From NCBI GenBank assembly GCA_018396705.1, contig JAGTQZ010000003.1:104711-168710 (forward strand): 64,000 nucleotides of DNA, in the 5' to 3' direction. The DNA is from Candidatus Bathyarchaeota archaeon. Its GTDB lineage: Archaea > Thermoproteota > Bathyarchaeia > Bathyarchaeales > Bathycorpusculaceae. The notes beneath the pieces were generated by a model that saw only the letters and a list, made by a program, of their open reading frames with translations, searched no databases and was not told the DNA's origin. Positions 44,628 to 52,390 of the stretch are shown here, one piece after another (the stretch's first letter is position 1; each line of letters opens with the position of its first letter). Made by a program: the position numbers and the translations under genes.

Positions 44628-45332
44628 ATGAGTATATCTAGAATTGTTCAAGAGTTGATAGATAAAGATATTTCCATTCAACATGCCCTTGAAAAGGGAT
44701 ACGGAAACTACAGCGCGATAGCAAGAATGTTAAAACCAATGGTTGAAGAGATATTAAACCGGAAAGTTAAACTTGGAAGTATAATCACAGCCGTAAAAAG
44801 GGCAGGTACAGCCTACAAACTCACATACTACAACGATGCAACCAGCGTCATCGCAGACAGCACAATAAACCTAAGAACAGACGTGGTTAAAATCTCAGCT
44901 GAAAAAACTAGGAGAAACATAGAAACAGTAAGAAAAATATTGGCGGAGTTCACGCGTGATGAATACATCCAAATAATAGATGGAATGCGAACGATAACCA
45001 TGCTCCTCGACCAGAAATTGATGGAAAGAATTCGATCAAACTTTCCGCTAGAAAACATTATTGAAGAAAAGAGCAACCTTGTAGCTATAATTATAACGAG
45101 TCCACAAAAAATCATTGAAACACCTGGTTGCATCACGTCCTTTTACAACACCATTTCAAGAATGCACATAAACATTGAAGAAACATTAAGCTGCTCCACC
45201 GAAACGATAATAGTTCTGCAGTTAAAGGATGTCGGGAAAGCCTTGTCAGCACTTACGAATTTAATTTCAGAAGCCCGAAAGATAACGTGGGGTAAAATTA
45301 AAGATTCAACATCTACTACCAAAAAATCATAG
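44628..45332 (+). CDS. ACT-domain protein, probable transcriptional regulator
   Basis: 234 residues from ATG 44628, preceded by AGGTGACT; the frame is open a further 27 codons upstream without a plausible start. The N-terminal 60 residues (IVQELIDKDISIQHALEKGY, NYSAIARMLKPMVEEIL, VKLGSIITAVKRAG) look like a winged helix-turn-helix. The C-terminal part (NLVAIIITSPQKIIETPG to LKDVGKALSALTNLISEA) has the strand-helix-strand pattern of an ACT amino-acid-binding domain. It is divergent from the arginine operon, so an amino-acid-responsive control of argG is an attractive inference. Confidence 0.7.
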   Translation: MSISRIVQELIDKDISIQHALEKGYGNYSAIARMLKPMVEEILNRKVKLGSIITAVKRAGTAYKLTYYNDATSVIADSTINLRTDVVKISAEKTRRNIETVRKILAEFTRDEYIQIIDGMRTITMLLDQKLMERIRSNFPLENIIEEKSNLVAIIITSPQKIIETPGCITSFYNTISRMHINIEETLSCSTETIIVLQLKDVGKALSALTNLISEARKITWGKIKDSTSTTKKS

Positions 45333-45382
45333 GCTGGCGCATGGTATTTATGTCTCAATCGACTTTACTTCTAAAGGGCACT

Positions 45383-45859
45383 TTAGAGTTCTCTGCTCAT
45401 TAGATATGCGTCTTCGCCGTCCGAATAGTAACCGTTAATTGTTCTTGTGACCTTGAAACCCAATTTTTTATATAAGTTTATAGCTGGCGTGTTAGAAACC
45501 CTAACCTCTAGAAAGGCTTGCTTGGCATTGTATAGGCGCATTCCCTCCATAGCTTTGGATACCAATGCATGACCTATACCTTTTTGTCTATGTTCAGGCA
45601 TGACAGCTATTGAGACAATATGGCCTTTCTTTATGAAACCGCTGAAACCAAAGTTGGACAAGCCTATTTCGATGCGGCACATAACATAACCTACAACTTC
45701 GCCGTTCACTTCGGCAACTATAAAAGTTTCTGGGAAACGGTTATGTAAGTCCATGAAAAAGTAGTCTCCATAATTTTCTGGAAGACAAACACGGTTTATA
45801 TACATGACGCGCTCCAGATCCTTCGGCGCGAATTTTCGAAGAATAAATGCTTGCTGCAA
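45383..45859 (-). CDS. N-terminal acetyltransferase (Ard1/RimI-like)
   Basis: About 158 residues of the GNAT fold. FILRKFAPKDLERVMYINRV, FIVAEVNGEVVGYVMCRIE, HIVSIAVMPEHRQKGIGHAL with the acetyl-CoA loop RQKGIG, and LEVRVSNTPAINLYKKLGFK match the archaeal Ard1 enzyme, which acetylates protein N-termini. I favour the TTG at 45859 because GGTGA lies upstream; the longest frame begins at a TTG at 45889. Confidence 0.88.
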   Translation of the reverse strand: MQQAFILRKFAPKDLERVMYINRVCLPENYGDYFFMDLHNRFPETFIVAEVNGEVVGYVMCRIEIGLSNFGFSGFIKKGHIVSIAVMPEHRQKGIGHALVSKAMEGMRLYNAKQAFLEVRVSNTPAINLYKKLGFKVTRTINGYYSDGEDAYLMSREL

Positions 45860-45948
45860 GCACTTTTCACCATACGTGCGCCCTTTCAAAGCTTAAGTTA
45901 GGTTCACAGCCAGACTTTAAAGGTTTTCCTTTATAACGTCTGTAGGTT

Positions 45949-47238
45949 TCACTCGCTCGCTTTAACTTCTGGAAGGGTATAGTTCCCGTAGGGTATAACC
46001 CAAACTTTAGCGTTTTCCTCAGCTATTTTGAAGGCTTGACCTAAGGCTTCATTCACTGTCCGCGCCGTTTTTAACTTGAAAACATTTACGGTATAGTAAT
46101 CAGGCATGACTGAGACAAGGATTATTTGGGCTTTTTGTAACGCCTTCATCAAGAGGTATGCCTTATGCCCGCCTAAAACAAAGTTCCTTTTAATCTCTTT
46201 CTCCATGATCTTTAAATCCTTGAACTTGGCCATCCAATCAAAAAAAGCTTGGTTTCCATGCCCTTCTGGACACTCGGCGACAAGGATAATGACGCCGTTT
46301 CGTTTAACAATCTCTAAAGCACTGTCAATAGCTTTATATGCTTGATAAAGGTTCACGTCCGCTGGATATCCACCAGGACTTACAACAACAATGTCTGCTC
46401 TACGGTCTACGGGGACACGATACATTTCGTCTACAAGCTTAACGCCCTCTAAGAAGGCTTGTTCCAAGTCTCCTGCGAAGGCTTTCACTATTTCGCCTTT
46501 ACTGTTGACCACAACATTCAATATGAAATCAACTTTCGCCATTTTTGCAGCTTCAACCATGTCTTCATGAACAGGGTTCCCGTCTAAAACACCTGTTCTT
46601 GCCTTTGGATGCAGGAGCATGGCGTGGTTAGCCTTTATAGTTTCCTCGCCCGCAACTCCTGGAAGAACGCTTTTTCTTCCGCCGCCATAGCCAGCATAAT
46701 AATGGAAACTCACGTCTCCCGTCAAAATTTTAACATCTGCCTCTGCAAAGACATGGTTAAGGTAAACTTTTGTCCCAAACTTTGTGGTGCCAACATAAAC
46801 TAGATCTGACGCTCTGCAGTCGTGGCTTATGGTTTTAACACGGTTTACAACAGCATCGCCTATGAGTCTAACTGCTTCTTCGCGGGTAACAGCCCTGTGG
46901 ACGCCGCAGCCAAAAATGATAGTTACGTTTTCATCTCTAACCCCGGCGTTGTTTAATTCCTCTAGGATTGGAGGAATCATTAAATGGCTTGGTGCCGGAC
47001 GCGTGGCATCATCAACCACAATTGCCACTTTATGATCCGGCTTAACGATTTCCGCCAACCTTTTAGAGCCAACTGGTTCTTTTAAAGCCCTTTCGATCTC
47101 TACCCGTGCATCCGAAACAGCAAGCTTTTCTTTAGGTTCTACGGTGCCCAAAAAGTTTCGAGTTGGAACTCTCAAGCATACCTCAGTTTTCCCGTAGGGA
47201 AGCCAAACGTCAACCAAAGCATTTTCACCGCCAATCAT
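45949..47238 (-). CDS. LarA-like nickel-pincer enzyme (DUF2088 family)
   Basis: 429 residues. The active-site pattern of lactate racemase LarA is intact: IVVDDATRPAP (Asp76-Arg80), FGCGVHR with His114, VSFHYYAGYGGGRKSVLPG with His179 and Lys189, and KANHAML with His205. The spacing of His, Lys and His agrees with the residues that hold the nickel-pincer nucleotide in the Lactobacillus enzyme. The reaction may be racemisation or epimerisation of a 2-hydroxyacid; the substrate is unknown. The cofactor genes larB, larC and larE are not in the window. It is divergent from the DUF2148 gene. Confidence 0.85.
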   Translation of the reverse strand: MIGGENALVDVWLPYGKTEVCLRVPTRNFLGTVEPKEKLAVSDARVEIERALKEPVGSKRLAEIVKPDHKVAIVVDDATRPAPSHLMIPPILEELNNAGVRDENVTIIFGCGVHRAVTREEAVRLIGDAVVNRVKTISHDCRASDLVYVGTTKFGTKVYLNHVFAEADVKILTGDVSFHYYAGYGGGRKSVLPGVAGEETIKANHAMLLHPKARTGVLDGNPVHEDMVEAAKMAKVDFILNVVVNSKGEIVKAFAGDLEQAFLEGVKLVDEMYRVPVDRRADIVVVSPGGYPADVNLYQAYKAIDSALEIVKRNGVIILVAECPEGHGNQAFFDWMAKFKDLKIMEKEIKRNFVLGGHKAYLLMKALQKAQIILVSVMPDYYTVNVFKLKTARTVNEALGQAFKIAEENAKVWVIPYGNYTLPEVKASE

Positions 47239-47409
47239 CCGTCTATTTACATTTCCCAGAATATTTTAGTTCTGTTTATTTGGCAGCTTTGAACGTGATC
47301 AAACATCAGCAATGTTGTCTTCGACGTCTCTCTCATCATTCATTATCATTCTTTTTATATGTTTTTATATGATATGAGTTGACGATAAATTCAATCTCTG
47401 GTGTTGAAT

Positions 47410-47931
47410 ATGGTTGTGCTCAAGTCAAACGATGTGGAAGTTGAGGCTGCTTTAATAGCAGCTAAGTTGATGGTTGCATCTGCAAGAACTGCACCTAAAG
47501 CACGTGGAGAAGATAAGATCACCGCTGCTATTGTAACCGGAGATGAAAAAGAAGCGCTTGCCAATAGAATGGTGGAGTTAGCTGTGCCGGGCCTTCCGGA
47601 AGAGCGTATTCGCAAACAAGTTGTTAACGTAAAAAATGCTGATGCAGTTGTTTTAATTGGAGTGAAAATCGATGCAGAAAAAGATGAAAACGAGCGCATC
47701 ATGAGATTAGTGGATTTGGGTATTGCTATTGGTTCAGCTGTTAAAACCGCAAGCTTGCTGAATATAGATAACAGGGTAATGTTCACCGTTGGCAAAGCGG
47801 CTCAAAGTTTGAAGCTTATAGATGGAGATGTTGTCTTCGGCATACCTATCTCAGTTAGGGGTAGCAATATCTTCTTCGATCGATATGATCCATTGAAAAC
47901 GCATTGGCAAGAGGAACTACCAGCTCGCTAA
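47410..47931 (+). CDS. DUF2148-type protein lacking all cysteines
   Basis: About 173 residues. Flanking family features are present: AKLMVASARTAPKARGEDKI at the N-terminus, DAVVLIGVKID in the middle, MRLVDLGIAIGSAVKTASLL and DNRVMFTVGKAAQSL, and the end VVFGIPISVRGSNIFFDR. In DUF2148 proteins a ferredoxin-like Cys-rich segment normally lies between VLIGV and the DLGIA helix; here the two are joined by a short charged linker and the whole protein has no Cys. The function is unknown. The ATG at 47410 follows GGTG; a GTG at 47401 is possible. Two TTTATATG elements near 47353-47372 are candidate promoters. Confidence 0.75.
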   Translation: MVVLKSNDVEVEAALIAAKLMVASARTAPKARGEDKITAAIVTGDEKEALANRMVELAVPGLPEERIRKQVVNVKNADAVVLIGVKIDAEKDENERIMRLVDLGIAIGSAVKTASLLNIDNRVMFTVGKAAQSLKLIDGDVVFGIPISVRGSNIFFDRYDPLKTHWQEELPAR

Positions 47932-48066
47932 TTTTAAAACGTGATATAAGGCGAGACTGTAAACTCGGAACAACCGGCTGGAAACCATCAGTTTTAGTAA
48001 TTAATGGATGGGCATAAGCTCTTTAAGGACATGGGTAGCATTAAGTATAGACGTGAGGAACCTTGT

Positions 48067-48759
48067 ATGGCAATCGAGAAAACGCCTGGAAAAAATGAGA
48101 TAATGTTTGTGTGGTTTAACCGCTATGCTGGAGTGACCATAAAAACCCCGACGAAAACTCTTGTCGTAGATCCTGTTGATGTTAAAGCTAAAATTTTCCA
48201 GAAAGTTGATGCCGTGCTAATAACCCACGAGCACTACGATCATTTGGATCCTTCACTGGTTGCGGAGATCCACAAGTTTTCCCAATGCTTAGTTATAGCC
48301 GATCAAACTTCAGCGAGGAGACTACGCAACACTATTCCACAAGAAAAGCTCAGCCAAGTTCAACCAGGATTGGAGATTACATTAGGCGAGGTTTCTGTCA
48401 AGGCTGAGAAGTGCAACCATCCACCTGCGTCTACGCCCGTGTCCTACATAATTACAAGCGAGGATGGCGTCAAAATTTTCCATACAGCAGACAGTCTTCC
48501 ATACCCGGAGATGGCAGCCATAGGTGAAAGAGAAAAATTTGACGTTGTTTTCTGCACCGTTGGAATTGCTCCGGGAGCTTCTCCAGAAACAGGATTTGAA
48601 ATAGCAAGGCTTACCAAGCCTAAGGTGGCTGTTCCATATCATACCGGTTCAAACGCTGACTTAAAGAAGTTTAGCGAACTTTTAAAGAAGGAAATGCCCA
48701 AAACTACATGTTTAATTCCTGAGACTGGCAAGGTTTACCAAGTTTCAAAAAAGGTGTAG
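48067..48759 (+). CDS. Metallo-beta-lactamase-fold hydrolase
   Basis: About 230 residues, UPF0173-like. The metal motif THEHYDHLD follows the strand DAVLITHE; CNHPPAST, IFHTADSLPYPEM and the late VAVPYHTG supply further ligands. The substrate is unknown. The ATG at 48067 has GTGAGG at good spacing; an upstream ATG at 48004 in the same frame has no Shine-Dalgarno sequence. It ends where pyrE begins, so the two are co-transcribed. Confidence 0.85.
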   Translation: MAIEKTPGKNEIMFVWFNRYAGVTIKTPTKTLVVDPVDVKAKIFQKVDAVLITHEHYDHLDPSLVAEIHKFSQCLVIADQTSARRLRNTIPQEKLSQVQPGLEITLGEVSVKAEKCNHPPASTPVSYIITSEDGVKIFHTADSLPYPEMAAIGEREKFDVVFCTVGIAPGASPETGFEIARLTKPKVAVPYHTGSNADLKKFSELLKKEMPKTTCLIPETGKVYQVSKKV

Positions 48760-48762
48760 GTG

Positions 48763-49377
48763 ATGCCACAGGAAGACGTAAAGGTTGAAGTGTGTAAAAT
48801 CCTAAACAAGATTGGAGCGCTGCAATTTGGAACATTTAAACTTACCAGCGGCAAAATAAGCCCTTACTATATAGACCTCCGTGTGGTCCCAAGCTTTCCA
48901 GACGCTTTCAAGCGAATATGCGACATATACACGAGCTTTGTGAAAGAAACAGTGGGTGTTGAAAACTTTGACAGGGTTTCTGGAACACCCATGGCAGGCA
49001 TGCCTTTCGCCACTATAATCGCTTACAACCTCAAAAAACCCTTCATATATATCCGGAAGGGAGTGCGCCTGCACGGAAGGCAAAGGAGGGTTGAAGGTGT
49101 TTTGGCTCCAGGTGACCGTGTTTTGTTGGTTGATGACCTCATTACAACAGGGCTGTCGCTTAGACGGGCAGCCAAAACAGTCATTGCTGAAGGGGGAGTT
49201 GTAAATGACGCTGTGGTTCTCCTCGACAGAGAGGAGGGGGGAGAAGAAAAACTCTGCAAGAGTGGAATTAGGCTTCATGCAGTGGTAAAAATCAGCGAGG
49301 CAGCCAACATGCTTTATGAAACAGGTGCAATAAATGAAGAGCAATTAAAAACTATTTTGAAACAAGTTAAAAAGTGA
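48763..49377 (+). CDS. pyrE: Orotate phosphoribosyltransferase
   Basis: About 204 residues: FGTFKLTSGKISPYYIDLRV, GTPMAGMPFATIIAYNLKKP, PFIYIRKGVRLHGRQRRVEG and the PRPP-binding VLLVDDLITTGLSLRRAAKT. It joins orotate to PRPP in UMP synthesis. The ATG at 48763 lies 3 bp after the hydrolase stop, preceded by AGGTGTAGGTG; a GTG at 48760 is the alternative. Confidence 0.95.
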   Translation: MPQEDVKVEVCKILNKIGALQFGTFKLTSGKISPYYIDLRVVPSFPDAFKRICDIYTSFVKETVGVENFDRVSGTPMAGMPFATIIAYNLKKPFIYIRKGVRLHGRQRRVEGVLAPGDRVLLVDDLITTGLSLRRAAKTVIAEGGVVNDAVVLLDREEGGEEKLCKSGIRLHAVVKISEAANMLYETGAINEEQLKTILKQVKK

Positions 49378-49406
49378 TAAAAAGGGTTTAGAGAATTAGC
49401 GGGCAG

Positions 49407-49967
49407 CTACTCGTAGAATATGAGCCCTTTTTCCTCCAGTATTTCATGAAGTTTGTTGACAGCGTCGTAGACGTCTTGTTCTCTTTTCGCTCCAGTGCAA
49501 ACAAGTTTGCCGCTGGCGAAAAGCAGTATAACCACCTTCGGATCGTCCATGCGGTAAATCAACCCTGGAAACTGTTCAGGCTCATACATAGTTTTTCCAA
49601 GTGTGTAAGCAGCCTTCTCCAGATCTATCATTCCACCAAGACTGGCGGATGCCACAATGTTCTGGATTTTAAGTTCAGGTTTACTAATAATAATTATTCC
49701 ACCTCTTTTCAGTTCCTTGATAACCTTCATAACAGCTCTTTTAGCTTCCTTCTCAGATTTAGCTCCAGTACAAACCATCTTGCCAGAATTGAAGATTAAA
49801 GTAGCTGTTTTAGGACGTTTAAGCCTGAAAACCAGCCCTGGAAACTGCTCTGGACGATACTCGACACCAGGATAGCCTTTAACAACTGCGTTTAAGTCCA
49901 CTTTTTGGTTTAAGGTTGCAGATGCAACGACGTTTTCTATACTTATTATAGGTTTAACCTTGGGCAT
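49407..49967 (-). CDS. tbp: TATA-box-binding protein
   Basis: 186 residues made of two imperfect repeats. Each repeat has an IENVVASATL or IQNIVASASL strand, a YEPEQFPGLIYR or YRPEQFPGLVFR segment, and a LLFASGKLVCTGAK or LIFNSGKMVCTGAK strand. It is the archaeal general transcription factor that nucleates initiation. The ATG at 49967 has a TATA element about 35 bp upstream (50001-50008), so the leader is about ten bases. Confidence 0.97.
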   Translation of the reverse strand: MPKVKPIISIENVVASATLNQKVDLNAVVKGYPGVEYRPEQFPGLVFRLKRPKTATLIFNSGKMVCTGAKSEKEAKRAVMKVIKELKRGGIIIISKPELKIQNIVASASLGGMIDLEKAAYTLGKTMYEPEQFPGLIYRMDDPKVVILLFASGKLVCTGAKREQDVYDAVNKLHEILEEKGLIFYE

Positions 49968-50000
49968 GAAACATCACTACACTTGCACACATATTTAGTC

Positions 50001-50020
50001 TTTAAATATACTTTATAAAG
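50001..50020. promoter_or_regulatory. Clustered TATA-like elements upstream of tbp
   Basis: TTTAAATATA (50001-50010) and the perfect palindrome CTTTATAAAG (50011-50020) adjoin each other, with another ACTTATAAAA at 50031-50040. On the minus strand the first is at the right distance for tbp. The others may be extra TBP sites. Confidence 0.45.
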
Positions 50021-50080
50021 CCTTACCTAGACTTATAAAAATACTTTGCAACCGCTATTTCTTTCATTTTAATCTTGATA

Positions 50081-50974
50081 TTAACGGTTCTCATGCCTAT
50101 GAAGTTTACAATTTTGTGTAGATTTTGCAGGTGAAGTTGCATGAACTATAACTATTGGTTTATGCTTTATCGTTTCAAGCATTTCCCAGCTTACTTCAGC
50201 TACACCAACTTTAAACCTTTCAGCCATTTCCCAGACGGTTCTGCCGGCGCCGAAGCCTCTAGCGCGGTTCGCAAGCTCTGCAATTGTTAGAGCATTCTCG
50301 GCTGAAATCTTGCATCCGGCAACCGCTAAGGGCGTTGCTCTCCTTCTAAGTTTCAGCATTCGTCCAACAACGTACGTTATAAAGCCGCCGCATGGGTGGA
50401 TTCCTTTGATGGAGTTTGGTCTTGGCGTGAAGTGAAAGTTTCTGAACGAGTATGTTTTATCAGTGTCGACAATTATGACGCAGACTCTCTTCCCAAGCGT
50501 TTCAAAAATTTTTCTGTGAATTTTTTCAGCTATTTCTTGGGCATTTTTTAGTGGTAGGCAAACATACGAGTAAGGAAGATTTGTTCCATCTATGCCTCCC
50601 TCGGAGCCGAACATGAGGGCTTGTAACAAACCAGCATATTGAAGAGCAACCTGTTTGTGGCGGCTTCCAGCATCTTGCGGATACTTTCGAAGTTGTTGTA
50701 TTAATTTTGGTCGTAGGTGGCAGATGAGTCCTAAAACATAACCCCATATTATGGGCATCCATAGCTTGGCGATCAATTTTGCGTTTAGGCTTGGCTGCAC
50801 TTTGCCTTCATCCACAATGTTGCCATTTGCAATGGAAATGGCTTTTTCTGATATGACTAAGAAGTCGCTGTCCGAGATTTTTCCAGCGACACTTTTGATT
50901 ATTTCTTGTAAGTAGTTTTCGCCCGGTCGCCAGTATTTAGTTTTTATAGCATAAGTCTTAAAAACAATTTTCAA
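50081..50974 (-). CDS. CofE-like (F420-0:gamma-glutamyl ligase family) protein
   Basis: About 297 residues resembling the coenzyme F420-0 gamma-glutamyl ligase family. TKYWRPGENYLQEIIKSVAG, FLVISEKAISIANGNIVDEG, MFGSEGGIDGTNLPYSYVCL, VIIVDTDKTYSFRNFHFTP and RRRATPLAVAGCKI are the recognisable blocks. The family adds glutamate to F420-0, but this branch is a paralogue whose reaction is not established. The longest frame starts at 51019 inside thyX; I favour a TTG at 50974 just after the thyX stop. Co-direction with thyX suggests one transcript. Confidence 0.72.
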   Translation of the reverse strand: MKIVFKTYAIKTKYWRPGENYLQEIIKSVAGKISDSDFLVISEKAISIANGNIVDEGKVQPSLNAKLIAKLWMPIIWGYVLGLICHLRPKLIQQLRKYPQDAGSRHKQVALQYAGLLQALMFGSEGGIDGTNLPYSYVCLPLKNAQEIAEKIHRKIFETLGKRVCVIIVDTDKTYSFRNFHFTPRPNSIKGIHPCGGFITYVVGRMLKLRRRATPLAVAGCKISAENALTIAELANRARGFGAGRTVWEMAERFKVGVAEVSWEMLETIKHKPIVIVHATSPAKSTQNCKLHRHENR

Positions 50975-50984
50975 ACGTTTACAC

Positions 50985-51683
50985 TCAGAGATTTTTGAAA
51001 CGCTTTTTAATTTCCTCAATGTTGCATTCCGGCGGCTTCATTTTGCCTTCTGGACAGTAGCCGAGCTCCACGCATGTAGGTCCAGCGTTTTCGAAAAGGG
51101 ATGGCGCAACCTGTTTTACTTGGCGAAGCATTTCGGTTGCTACTTCACGGAGTTCCCATTGGGAGCGTGTGCAACAGCGCAGATTAAAGAAGTGGCGGAG
51201 TTCCCGAGCGTTCATGGTTACGACGATGTTGGTTTTCGCAGCGTTGGGCAGAATATAACGTGCATCCTCTTTGTGGATTCCCATTTCCAGAAGCTTGTTG
51301 TAGGTTTCTGATATGCGTTCTAGGGTTTCATCAAACAGTTTTTTGGCTTCCGGGTTAGCGTTTATGGACGGTGGAACCACATAGCTTTTCAAAATGTCAT
51401 ATTTCACGTAGCGTTGGCTCTGCTGTGTGTAGGAGGCAAGGCGATGACGCACAAGCTGGTGCGTCAAAGCCCTAGAAACATCTTCAATACTAAAAGTAAA
51501 GGAGGCATGCTCAATAACAGACATGTGCCCGTAGCCAGTGACGCGTTTAACAATCTGCCTAGCCCTTTCCAAGTCCATGCTCTCAAACATTTCAGAGGGG
51601 TACCCGCCTTTAGATGAGGTTAGCGCTGCAGCTCCACAGAGAAGTTCCGGATCCGCCGTATAACGGAGAAGCTTAACCCTCAT
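50985..51683 (-). CDS. thyX: FAD-dependent thymidylate synthase ThyX
   Basis: About 232 residues with the ThyX motif RHRLASYTQQSQR in full, GHMSVIEHASFTFSIEDVSR before it, and NAREL-RHFFNLRCC after it. It makes dTMP from dUMP with FAD and methylene folate carriers. The ATG at 51683 follows AGGTG at seven bases; a GTG at 51692 in the same frame is part of that site. Thymidylate kinase at the window start takes the product. Confidence 0.96.
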   Translation of the reverse strand: MRVKLLRYTADPELLCGAAALTSSKGGYPSEMFESMDLERARQIVKRVTGYGHMSVIEHASFTFSIEDVSRALTHQLVRHRLASYTQQSQRYVKYDILKSYVVPPSINANPEAKKLFDETLERISETYNKLLEMGIHKEDARYILPNAAKTNIVVTMNARELRHFFNLRCCTRSQWELREVATEMLRQVKQVAPSLFENAGPTCVELGYCPEGKMKPPECNIEEIKKRFKNL

Positions 51684-51757
51684 TTTGAACACCTTTTGCG
51701 TTTTAGACTCCGAAGGAAATAAATCTGGCTTGCGATAAAACGCTTTTGGACTGCTTC

Positions 51758-52390
51758 ATGGCAAGAATAAAGAAAGCCATAGACTACATAAACGAGCTGT
51801 GTGAAAGCAAAAACGAGAAACAGCGAGCCCTTGGAGAGACACTCAGGGCCCAGTATAAACGGTGGACAGAGACGCTTACCCTTGAAGACTTTTTAAAATT
51901 CAGCGAAACTATAATGGAAAACAAGGCGGAAATCGGCGCAGCCCAGTTTTTCGGAAAATTTAGAGCTTACGCCTTCGAAGAATATATTTATCGCATTTTA
52001 AAGGCAAAAATTCACCTAGAAAAGCCTCTGGAAATCTTTTGGGCTGAAAAATGCCTCGTTTGGCGGGAGAAGGGCAAAGAATATGCTATGGAATTCGACG
52101 TTTCAATAGGCACCTGCAAGGGCGAGCTTGTGGATCCAATGATTGTTTTAGATGCCAAAGTGGAACTGGATTCTTCAAGGTTGAAAACGGCAATTGCCTC
52201 CTTTGCCATATTGAAAAAGTGGAAACCTGAAGCCAAATGCATAGTTGCCTATGTTAAAAGGGAGTTGGATGACAACCTCCTGAAGCTAGCGAGAAACTGG
52301 GCGGATGGGGTGTTCCAGTTTAGCCTAGAAAACAATGAAACTGAGGCTTTCCTAATTTTTGTTGCCAAATGTGTTCCAAGTGGTGTCTAG
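51758..52390 (+). CDS. Unknown protein, possible PD-(D/E)XK nuclease fold
   Basis: About 210 residues. The N-terminal third is helical and charged (NEKQRALGETLRAQYKRWTE). The C-terminal half has FEEYIYRILKAKI, then MEFDVSIG and VLDAKVELD, spaced like the Glu ... Asp ... Asp-x-Lys core of PD-(D/E)XK nucleases. Following strands LKKWKPEAKCIVAYV fit the fold. I do not recognise the family. The ATG at 51758 is preferred to a TTG at 51746. It converges on the protease gene with a 4-bp overlap. Confidence 0.6.
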   Translation: MARIKKAIDYINELCESKNEKQRALGETLRAQYKRWTETLTLEDFLKFSETIMENKAEIGAAQFFGKFRAYAFEEYIYRILKAKIHLEKPLEIFWAEKCLVWREKGKEYAMEFDVSIGTCKGELVDPMIVLDAKVELDSSRLKTAIASFAILKKWKPEAKCIVAYVKRELDDNLLKLARNWADGVFQFSLENNETEAFLIFVAKCVPSGV

